From: JAGNHS01 sp964609695
Lineage (GTDB): Bacteria > Bdellovibrionota > UBA2428
Direction: 5' to 3'
Assembly: GCA_964609695.1 (NCBI GenBank)
Contig: CAZSSP010000010.1
Location: 4,887-68,886, forward strand
Length of the DNA stretch: 64,000 bases
Shown: one piece after another, positions 41,999 to 49,072 of the stretch
Position numbering within the stretch: position 1 is the first letter of the stretch
Layout: each line of letters begins with the position of its first letter
Translations under genes and position numbers: made by a program
The notes under the pieces: generated by a model
Database searches by the model: none
Told to the model about the DNA's origin: nothing
Seen by the model: only the letters and a program-made list of their open reading frames with translations

Positions 41999-43159
41999 TT
42001 ATCGAGCAATTTGAACACGCAAACCGTCTCGCAGAGGCAGAACTACGGCCGTATTCCGAGCCGGAGTCAAAATTCGGAAATCTTTAGGAGCCCCCATTCC
42101 AAAATCAAGATCCAAAACGGGAAGTCGTGAAAGGTTGGTCACCAAAAAACCTGTTTCGGGGTCGGCCACATGAAAGTTTTCAAGGACTTCTAAACCTTTA
42201 GAAATCCGTAATTGCTCAAGACATTCTAAAGATTCTTCACAAGCTTTAGCATCGATGGCCCTTACAGCCCTATTGAGTGCTAAAGCTAGATCTGCAACCG
42301 AAGAGGACTTAATTTTTTCTTCACTTAAACGTATCGAAGCTGCACGAATAGCATTACCAAAATATAGAGGGCTTATATTTGGAAAAACTCTTCTATAATC
42401 ATAGGCACAAGACAAACTATATAATGTATCAGGGCTTTTAAATTGAGATTGAGTTTGTGTAATTTGTTTCCAAAGATGCGCGCTCAAAATATCATTCACC
42501 GAAAGTCTCACATCAGTTTGTGCACAAGCTTCATTGTATAATTTATCAATTTCTTGTTTTTTAAAATCAATTATTTCCCATTCCACTCGATCATCATTTG
42601 CGGGACGAGGAATCTTTGAAAGAGCAAAACCCGTTTTATGGAATATCGATTCGACATCAATGTCTTTTGTGTTATTAGCCATTTTAGGAGTTAAAATCTC
42701 TCGATTGAGTTCGGGTTTATTAAATGGCATTTTTCTGTGAATTCGCGACCAAGTTGTTAAAAATAAAAAATAACTAAATCCATCCACTACACAATGAGAG
42801 ATGCTCACACCTAGATATGTCTTTTGGGCCGCGTGAGTTAAGGTCACTTCTATCAATGGACAATGAGGCACGCTTTTAGCACGCGAAAGCAAAACATCGA
42901 GACTCTGAAGATCGTCAAAATCGACTTCAGATTGCAGCGATTGCTGATGCCAAGCAAGGCTGTTTTCAGTTTCAAAAAATTCGAGCGTATGAGAATTAAG
43001 ATTTCTAAGTTGCGATTTTAGAGGACTAAATTCATTGAGACATGCCAATAGAGATTCTTTCAGCGCAGGGGCCTCGAGTTGCCCCTCAAATGAAAAAAGA
43101 AAATTAATGGGATATCCACCCCTACCAGTAAAAACATGATCAACCGGAGAAAGCCTCAT
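41999..43159 (-). CDS. BAHD-like acyltransferase
   Basis: The 386-residue protein matches the layout of BAHD acyltransferases (PF02458), which are best known from plants. LSPVDHVF at the N terminus is like the plant LSxLDQ motif. HCVVDG (His122, Asp126) is the catalytic HxxxD. LDFGMGAPKDF (352-356) matches DFGWG. These enzymes transfer acyl groups from CoA thioesters to alcohols or amines. The wider superfamily also includes condensation and choline/carnitine acyltransferases, and the DFGMG motif favours BAHD. It stands alone, downstream of a 430-base non-coding region. No signal peptide. Confidence 0.75.
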   Translation of the reverse strand: MRLSPVDHVFTGRGGYPINFLFSFEGQLEAPALKESLLACLNEFSPLKSQLRNLNSHTLEFFETENSLAWHQQSLQSEVDFDDLQSLDVLLSRAKSVPHCPLIEVTLTHAAQKTYLGVSISHCVVDGFSYFLFLTTWSRIHRKMPFNKPELNREILTPKMANNTKDIDVESIFHKTGFALSKIPRPANDDRVEWEIIDFKKQEIDKLYNEACAQTDVRLSVNDILSAHLWKQITQTQSQFKSPDTLYSLSCAYDYRRVFPNISPLYFGNAIRAASIRLSEEKIKSSSVADLALALNRAVRAIDAKACEESLECLEQLRISKGLEVLENFHVADPETGFLVTNLSRLPVLDLDFGMGAPKDFRILTPARNTAVVLPLRDGLRVQIAR

Positions 43160-43280
43160 AGAATTAGCAAAGTCTCACTTTAGGCTTATCCAGACAAATA
43201 GCCCCGCACGCATCGCAGCATGATAGGGAATTAAAATTTAACAAAGAAAATAAGAAAGTGCCCACGAATGATGGCCAACT

Positions 43281-43511
43281 TCAATCCCTTAAAAAACAGC
43301 AAATAAAATTAATTAAGTTCCGTAACTTAAGTTTTCTCAGAAACTGACGAAAGAAATCAGGAGTCGTTAGTTCCTGATTTCTTTCAAGACGATACAGATG
43401 ACTAGTATCATCTGTATCGTACGCAGTATTTTTAGGACCAAAATTAAAGCCTCCAAGTAACACATAAGTGCCCCCTTTCAGCTGTAAATCCATCCTAGTT
43501 TCATAACCCAT
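43281..43511 (-). pseudogene. Doubtful 76-codon ORF, possibly a barrel-protein remnant
   Basis: An open frame of 76 codons with no ribosome binding site. The first 30 residues (LQLKGGTYVLLGGFNFGP) look like outer-membrane strands, but the rest is basic and unlike them. Two perfect hairpins (43350-43420) lie inside it, which is unlikely for a real gene. It could be a fragment of a decayed gene into which the hairpin element inserted. Confidence 0.2.
43350..43420. repeat. Two tandem 13-bp hairpins
   Basis: Hairpin 1 pairs AAAGAAATCAGGA (43350-43362) with 43372-43384, loop 9. Hairpin 2 pairs ACGATACAGATGA (43389-43401) with 43408-43420, loop CTAGTA. Both stems are perfect, and only four bases separate them. 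No U run follows directly on either strand. The surrounding gap 43160-43588 (429 bases) otherwise holds only the doubtful ORF and a possible promoter for the next gene. Confidence 0.75.
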
Positions 43512-43588
43512 TCGTGGGCCTAAAAACCCAAGCGAAAACTATGCCTAATTATCAATTTTGAGAAAAATATACCGATAAGACTATAGCT

Positions 43589-45019
43589 ATGGATGAAAAG
43601 AGGAAAATTCTATTCGTTTGTTCAGATTCTAAATTCCCCCTTCCCTCTAGCCGAATCAAACCCAGTTATTACCTCTACAGCAATCTCACTTCAGCCAATG
43701 AATGGAACAAAGAAGAAAACATAAAAATTAAAGCCATCTTTATTGATGTTGATGCCGTGGCTGGGACTTTATCTTTAGATGACTGGGCCACCAAAGCCTG
43801 GAGAAATACTTTCAACGAACTTGTTGTGAAATGCATCGGGCCTGATGGTGAAGCACCAACCTTAGTCGCATACACCAGAGAAGCCACATGGGACACAGCC
43901 ACACTCGCTATAAAAATTGGTGTTCGTGATTTGTGTAAATTGAGCAAAATCGAAGAACGAATACAATATTATTTAGCGCTCGATAGCGAAGAAAAAATTG
44001 AAATCAATACAGCCCCAATTCCTATCACACAGGGACAAGAGATTAGAGACAATCAACCTGTCAAAACTATTGCCCCACACACCATTCCCTACCCGATAGA
44101 AGGACTTGAGGGAAACAGTTTAGCTATAGAATCCGTTCGAAACCTCATTCGGAAATGCGCCTCATTAGAAACTTCTGTACTCATTGAAGGCGATACTGGG
44201 ACAGGGAAGGACCTTGTCGCAAAAGCTTTACACAATTACAGCAGGCGCGCTCAAGGACCTTTCATTACTGTGAGCTGCGGAGCCATAGCACCCAACCTTA
44301 TTGAAGCCGAACTCTTTGGTCATATCAAAGGCGCTTATACGGGGGCCGATAGAGAACGTACTGGATTAATCGCCTCAGCCAATGGGGGAACACTTTTTTT
44401 AGACGATATTTCATCTTTAGCACCTGATTTCCAAGCAAAACTTCTACGAGTGCTCCAAGACAAAAAAATAAAGCCTGTAGGCTCAAGCCAAGAAGTTTCA
44501 GTCGACATTCGACTTATTTCTAGCAGCAAAGAAAATCTTAGTCTTTTAGTTGAAAAAGGACTTTTTAGAGAAGATCTCCTCTATCGAATTAAAGTTATGG
44601 ATATTATTTTACCTCGCCTCAGTGAACGTAAAAGTGACATACCCCTGATTTGTAATAGCGCCTTAAAAAAACTCGCCCGCAAAAACAAACGACCTCTTCT
44701 AGAGCTTAGTTCTGGAACTCTAGAGAAACTCATATTCTATTCATGGCCCGGAAATATTCGAGAACTCGAAAACATACTCGAACACGCTGCCACTCTAGCT
44801 TGGGCAGAAAATCGCAAACAAATTGAAGTTCACGATTTACCGGCAACTATGCAAAGTCTTGAAAACGTATCGCTTCAACTCCTTTCCCTAAAAGATGCTG
44901 TAAGACAGTTCGAAAAAGACTATATTTCCCGAACTGTAAAAAGATTAGGGGGCTCTAAAGAGTCGGCCGCCGAAACTCTTGGATTGAGCTTAGCCACTCT
45001 TTATCGTAAGTTAGGCTAG
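43589..45019 (+). CDS. Sigma-54-dependent transcriptional activator with degenerate receiver
   Basis: The 476 residues hold an N-terminal receiver-like domain (about 1-130). It keeps the strand FIDVDAV where the phospho-acceptor Asp would be, but lacks the usual acidic pair and conserved Lys context. The central AAA+ domain carries Walker A GDTGTGKD (201-208), GAYTGA (248-253, variant of GAFTGA that contacts sigma-54) and Walker B GGTLFLDDIS. A C-terminal Fis-type helix-turn-helix (GGSKESAAETLGLSLATLYRKL) ends it. It lies just upstream of the Rsm22-like gene, 17 bases apart. No partner histidine kinase is adjacent. Confidence 0.9.
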   Translation: MDEKRKILFVCSDSKFPLPSSRIKPSYYLYSNLTSANEWNKEENIKIKAIFIDVDAVAGTLSLDDWATKAWRNTFNELVVKCIGPDGEAPTLVAYTREATWDTATLAIKIGVRDLCKLSKIEERIQYYLALDSEEKIEINTAPIPITQGQEIRDNQPVKTIAPHTIPYPIEGLEGNSLAIESVRNLIRKCASLETSVLIEGDTGTGKDLVAKALHNYSRRAQGPFITVSCGAIAPNLIEAELFGHIKGAYTGADRERTGLIASANGGTLFLDDISSLAPDFQAKLLRVLQDKKIKPVGSSQEVSVDIRLISSSKENLSLLVEKGLFREDLLYRIKVMDIILPRLSERKSDIPLICNSALKKLARKNKRPLLELSSGTLEKLIFYSWPGNIRELENILEHAATLAWAENRKQIEVHDLPATMQSLENVSLQLLSLKDAVRQFEKDYISRTVKRLGGSKESAAETLGLSLATLYRKLG

Positions 45020-45036
45020 AAAGAATTTATCAAAAA

Positions 45037-45957
45037 ATGAAACGTTCCAAAAGTTACTGGGAAAGTCTTAAATTATTACGTGAAAATTTTCTAAATCCTC
45101 AAATTGGAAATCAATACTGGAAAAGCTATGAAGACTTAGCTCTTTACGATGAAAGTTTTGGCGAGCGCATTCGCTGGAAAGCGCTCCAAGTGATTGATGA
45201 ATTAAAAGTTAGAAATTTTCCTTCGCAAGTTTGTGAAGAAATCCTCGACTGGGGTTGCGGCAGTGGTGTTTTTATTGATGCCTACTTAGATCAATTCCCC
45301 GAACATAAACCCAGCTGTATTTACCTTGAAGACCATTCTGAAATTGCTGTTAATTATGCTCTCGAAAAACTTTCGCACAAATACCCTCATCTTGTATTCA
45401 AAAAAGGCAAACCCTCTTTTGAAAAAAAAACTCTCACGCTTATCAGTCACGTGCTCAATGAGTGCAGCGAAAAATCACAAAGTGTTTTAAATACTATTGG
45501 TGAACATAGCGAAGCCATGATTTGGTTAGAATCTGGAACGGCCGTTAACTCTAAAAATCTCGGTGCTATGAGAGAAAGATTAAAAAGAAATTTAAAAGTC
45601 TGGGCCCCCTGCCCTCACCAAGAACGATGCCCTATGCTCAATCGTGAAAAAGATTGGTGCCACAATTTTGCAAAAATTCCTCAAATTGCTTTCCACGATG
45701 CTTACTGGGAGGACTTTTCAAAAGAATTGGGCATTGATCGCCATAGACTCCCCTATACTTATTTGGCGCTCCACAAAGCCACTCCTCAAAGTTTATTTGA
45801 AAGACGACATATTGGAGAAGCTCGACTTTACAAAGCTTGGGCCGAAACTCTAATTTGTGAAAACGATGGGCAGGCCCATGAAGTGCGCATTCAAAAGCGT
45901 GATCAAAAGGAACTTTTCAAACAGCTGAAAAGAAACCCCTTCCCTCACACTTTCTGA
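45037..45957 (+). CDS. Rsm22-like SAM-dependent methyltransferase
   Basis: The 306-residue protein is of the Rsm22/METTL17 family (PF09243), which associates with small ribosomal subunits. It has the SAM loop DWGCGSG (71-77) and the Cys motif PCPHQERCP-x9-WCH (Cys192, Cys198, Cys208). In relatives the Cys residues bind an Fe-S cluster. This family is widespread in mitochondria and sporadic in bacteria. The short distance (17 bases) to the sigma-54 activator suggests cotranscription. C-terminal residues form a small OB-like region (EARLYKAWAETLIC). Confidence 0.85.
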   Translation: MKRSKSYWESLKLLRENFLNPQIGNQYWKSYEDLALYDESFGERIRWKALQVIDELKVRNFPSQVCEEILDWGCGSGVFIDAYLDQFPEHKPSCIYLEDHSEIAVNYALEKLSHKYPHLVFKKGKPSFEKKTLTLISHVLNECSEKSQSVLNTIGEHSEAMIWLESGTAVNSKNLGAMRERLKRNLKVWAPCPHQERCPMLNREKDWCHNFAKIPQIAFHDAYWEDFSKELGIDRHRLPYTYLALHKATPQSLFERRHIGEARLYKAWAETLICENDGQAHEVRIQKRDQKELFKQLKRNPFPHTF

Positions 45958-45985
45958 AACTTTAATCTCTTAATAAAAATTTAAG

Positions 45986-46324
45986 TTAGAGCCAAGTGAT
46001 GTGAATATTGAACCCACCATTGCTGTTGTCGACATGCACTACGCAATCTTGAGTTACAGATTGACCCATTAACGAAGAAACAATGTGTATTTCAGTAACA
46101 ACTTTCTGTCTGTCCATAAATCGTGTTAAAGGCGTTTCAACAGCGCACGAGCCTTTAGAGATATTGATTTGACTGATTAAGCTTGCGGTTTGGACTCGGG
46201 CAATTGCACCTACCGGTGCACCAAAGTAAATGTCCTCATTGTTTGATGGTGCTACAACAACGTTATTCGCCGCAAAGCTTGCAGCACACACTAAAGCTCC
46301 AATTAATAAAATTCCTTTTTTCAT
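45986..46324 (-). CDS. Small secreted protein, unknown
   Basis: The 112-residue protein has a good signal peptide (LLIGALVCAASFAANN) and GGAGGGAA as ribosome binding site. The mature part is beta-rich with two Cys (GSCAVE and TQDCVVH) that are likely to form a disulfide. It ends FNIHITWL. It is convergent with the Rsm22-like gene. No family recognised. Confidence 0.55.
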   Translation of the reverse strand: MKKGILLIGALVCAASFAANNVVVAPSNNEDIYFGAPVGAIARVQTASLISQINISKGSCAVETPLTRFMDRQKVVTEIHIVSSLMGQSVTQDCVVHVDNSNGGFNIHITWL

Positions 46325-46375
46325 ATTCCCTCCGGGATTGAGTATATAGCAGTGATTTTTTTGCGCAATATCCAG

Positions 46376-46418
46376 GGGTAATCATTCTCACATGACGCGC
46401 ATTATTACCCATGAGAAT
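46376..46418. repeat. Two interleaved 7-bp inverted repeats
   Basis: GGGTAAT (46376-46382) pairs with ATTACCC (46404-46410), and ATTCTCA (46384-46390) pairs with TGAGAAT (46412-46418). The order left1-left2-right1-right2 cannot form both stems as simple nested hairpins; it gives alternative stems or a pseudoknot-like fold. It could also be a composite protein-binding site upstream of 46504-46986. Confidence 0.4.
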
Positions 46419-46440
46419 ACAAAATGGAATATGATCTCTC

Positions 46441-46480
46441 AAACCATTTTTAAAAATCTGATTTTTGCAGTCGAAAGTTC
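46441..46480 (+). repeat. Dispersed repeat, copy 1
   Basis: This 40-base segment matches 55591-55630 at 31 of 40 positions without gaps. Both contain AAATCTGA followed by a T run and TCGAAAGT. The segment GATTTT...AAAGTT here and GACTTT...AAAGTC there keep pairing by compensatory change, so a small hairpin is conserved. See 55591-55630. Confidence 0.45.
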
Positions 46481-46503
46481 GTATCCTGACGTGTCTTTAG
46501 AAA

Positions 46504-46986
46504 ATGGTTTTATTGAGTATCAGTCTGTTAAGTGTTTTAGAAACATTCATCGAAATGCTTTTAGAACCCAGTGGCGGCTCCTACGTGATAGGATCTTGTC
46601 ACTCGACGTCCGCAACAACTCCGGGAATCTCTAAGCCCACTTCAGTTATGGCCACCGCCGAAGCCTCGCTGAGTCCGCTCACGAACATCCCCGTAGGTCA
46701 GGTAACACTCCCTAACCCCACAGGCAAAATGCCTGTTGAGGTGAAGTGGGTGGTGGTCACCAAAGTGCCCATAGGAGGATATTTAGTGGGTGAAGAAATT
46801 TCGCTCGATGGGCTAAACGGTTTTACAACACACACCATGAGTACAGCCACCCCCACAGAGGTGTCTCTAGTGGGAACATCTGCCAACCCCGGAAGCTTCT
46901 ATGTAAGCAATAAAACCAATGGAAGTTATTTAACTTTGGATTCTAGCAAATTTAAAGTAAAAGCTTATATTTTTACTAGTGACTGA
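46504..46986 (+). CDS. Small protein with phage tail-fibre-like domain
   Basis: The 160-residue frame starts at ATG 46504, with no clear ribosome binding site. Residues about 70-158 (VKWVVVTKVPIGGYLVGEE, VSLVGTSANPGSFYVSNK, TLDSSKFKVKAYIF) resemble the small beta-sandwich domain found in many phage tail fibres, which has GYxVGDEV and a C-terminal NWKLxVRA motif. No other phage genes are near, so it is more likely a stray domain than part of a prophage. The N-terminal 25 residues are hydrophobic. Confidence 0.45.
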   Translation: MVLLSISLLSVLETFIEMLLEPSGGSYVIGSCHSTSATTPGISKPTSVMATAEASLSPLTNIPVGQVTLPNPTGKMPVEVKWVVVTKVPIGGYLVGEEISLDGLNGFTTHTMSTATPTEVSLVGTSANPGSFYVSNKTNGSYLTLDSSKFKVKAYIFTSD

Positions 46987-47014
46987 ACTCATTTTTAAAT
47001 TCAGTTTATTGAAA

Positions 47015-47449
47015 TTATTGTGGCTTAGGAGTTTGAAGGATCCATTTACATGAAGGATCTTCAATTTTCATGTGACTTTTAAATGTTTGCATAGTTTTTT
47101 GTTCACGGGCATAGGCAATTTGCTGTACTTCATTCATGCTAAGATTCTTTTTTCGAATTGCGTAATCCTCATAAGTTGTACGAGCTGACTTCAAATGATC
47201 TTCGTAAAACGTATAGCAAGTCATTCCATTTTGGGCGACATTTTTAATCGCTTCCAAACTAAAAAATTCTGTATCCTCATCAGCATCCAAAATGAGTTTT
47301 ATTGGCACTGAGGGCGCATTCGACATTGTTTCAATTCCATTTATCTGAACCTCATTATGGGCTAAAATATTTGAACTTAAAGAAGTAATAGAAACAATAA
47401 AAAGTAAAGTAGCAAAACTTAGGTTCATTAACTTATTATCGCTGTTCAA
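47015..47449 (-). CDS. Small secreted helical protein, unknown
   Basis: The 144 residues have a signal peptide (LSFATLLFIVSITSLSSNILA). The mature part is charged and helical with two Cys (GMTCYTF and DPSCKWIL) likely in a disulfide. It ends NxQTPKPQ-like (LQTPKPQ). It is convergent with the tail-fibre-like gene. No family recognised. Confidence 0.5.
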   Translation of the reverse strand: MNSDNKLMNLSFATLLFIVSITSLSSNILAHNEVQINGIETMSNAPSVPIKLILDADEDTEFFSLEAIKNVAQNGMTCYTFYEDHLKSARTTYEDYAIRKKNLSMNEVQQIAYAREQKTMQTFKSHMKIEDPSCKWILQTPKPQ

Positions 47450-47595
47450 AGGAAAAAAGTCTAAATTACTTATAGTCAGATAGTTTTTTTTTAAAGATAA
47501 TAAAGCATTTCCAAAACTTAGCAGACCTTTTAAGCGTCCGTTTTTTGTCGTCTATTAAATAGTGAGAAATCTGCTGAATCTGCTAAATTATTAAA

Positions 47596-48918
47596 ATGTC
47601 TAAAAATTTAAGACTTTTAAAAATAATATTTATTTTTAATTTTATATTATTTAGTTCCTTAGCCATCCCCAATACTCCGACAGCAAAATTATTAGAAACC
47701 GATATTCATAGCCGAGCTGCAAGAGTTGATATCCTTCAAAAAGCAAAAAAAATCATAAGAGCCATGTATTTCATTGTCGGTGACGACGACAGCGCCCGAA
47801 GTGGACTAGCACTCGCAAGAGAAGCAGCCATAAACGGTGCCGAAGTAAGAATCATTATCGACGATATGTTTAATTACATAAAAGCTCCCATGCTACGTCA
47901 TTTAAGCGACAAAGGAGTTCACATTCGCGTTTACAATCCCTTTCGCTTCGTACAAGCCTTAAATTTTGCTTACCTTAATAGAATGCATGATAAAGGTCTT
48001 AGTATAGATGGATACTTAGTACAGCAAGGTGGGCGTAATGCTGAGGATGCGTATTTTGGTGTAGATAAAGTCCGCCCAAATTATGTAGATCGAGATGTCG
48101 AAATCGAATCAGAAGCTTTCGCTAAGCAATTTGATACTTACTTTGATGAACTTTGGGAAAACGCAGATATTGTTGCCGAAGCCAGTTTTAGTAAGGTTAA
48201 AAAAAGAGATGTCTTAAAAGCAGCCGCTATGCTCGACATCGCTTTAGAGCGAACCAAAAAAGACTTTACCCCTGAACAACTTCGTGAAGCACTAAAAGAC
48301 GTTCCAAAATTTGAACTTGATGAAGAACCTTTACTTCTTCGAACTGATTCCGATTCAACTGTAATTCGCAAAATAGCCAATCAATTAAAGCTCGTCAGAG
48401 AAAGTGTTTTTGCTGAAACACCCTATTTTGTACCTGTTCCAGAAATGATGGAGCAATTTCGAGATTGGCATGAAAACAGAATTGATGTCCGCTTCACTAC
48501 CAACTCACCAAGATCTTCAGATGGAGCCATTGCGGCAGGAGCCTATGTGAATGATCGAAAAAAAATAGCAAGAACTGGAATTGAAGTTCATGAACTCAAA
48601 GGACCTCGTACTCTCCACTCTAAAACCGCTGTACTTGATCGTAGCATTGTACTCAATGGTACGGTCAATGCGGATCCAAGATCGTTGTACGGAATAAATT
48701 CGGAAATTGCCGTGCGTATGAAAAGTAAAGCTCTAGCCGCTGCAGTTTTAAAAACGATGGATGCTAATGTTGATAATTCTGTACTCGTAGCCAAAGACGG
48801 ACTCTTTTTTCCAAAAAATGCAAAAGCGTTTTCTAAACCAGAGGGTTTTCGACGAAATATTGAATTTACCTGCGGGAGATTACTCTCACTACTTCCACAC
48901 GTGAGAAGACAAATTTAA
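47596..48918 (+). CDS. Secreted phospholipase-D-family protein
   Basis: The 440-residue protein has a signal peptide (IIFIFNFILFSSLAI). Two HKD motifs are present: MHDKGLSID (His131, Lys133, Asp138) followed by GGRN, and LHSKTAVLD (His341, Lys343, Asp348) followed by NGTVNADPRS. This is the cardiolipin synthase/PLD layout, but the protein lacks the two N-terminal membrane helices of Cls, so it acts outside the cytosol. It precedes the giant 1586-residue gene by 154 bases on the same strand. A secreted phospholipase that attacks membranes is plausible. The substrate (phospholipid or nucleic acid) is not decided by sequence. Confidence 0.85.
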   Translation: MSKNLRLLKIIFIFNFILFSSLAIPNTPTAKLLETDIHSRAARVDILQKAKKIIRAMYFIVGDDDSARSGLALAREAAINGAEVRIIIDDMFNYIKAPMLRHLSDKGVHIRVYNPFRFVQALNFAYLNRMHDKGLSIDGYLVQQGGRNAEDAYFGVDKVRPNYVDRDVEIESEAFAKQFDTYFDELWENADIVAEASFSKVKKRDVLKAAAMLDIALERTKKDFTPEQLREALKDVPKFELDEEPLLLRTDSDSTVIRKIANQLKLVRESVFAETPYFVPVPEMMEQFRDWHENRIDVRFTTNSPRSSDGAIAAGAYVNDRKKIARTGIEVHELKGPRTLHSKTAVLDRSIVLNGTVNADPRSLYGINSEIAVRMKSKALAAAVLKTMDANVDNSVLVAKDGLFFPKNAKAFSKPEGFRRNIEFTCGRLLSLLPHVRRQI

Positions 48919-49072
48919 ACATATTAGCCTTGATTCAAAATTGTCCATATAAAACTAGTTTGCCAATGTGTTGAGGAAATTTTGACGCTAAAATTCTAAA
49001 ATATTGAATGGATTGCCAAATTCCTGACCCTAAAGCTTTTAGATTTGCCTAAAAACAGTCGAATAAATAAGA

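Noticed and set aside
43281..43511. 76-codon ORF as a functional gene
   Set aside because: No ribosome binding site, and two perfect 13-bp hairpins inside it. Kept only as a doubtful remnant.
46392..46634. 80-codon plus-strand ORF overlapping the tail-fibre-like gene
   Set aside because: It overlaps the dispersed repeat and the start of 46504-46986 in another frame, has no close ribosome binding site and no protein-like pattern.
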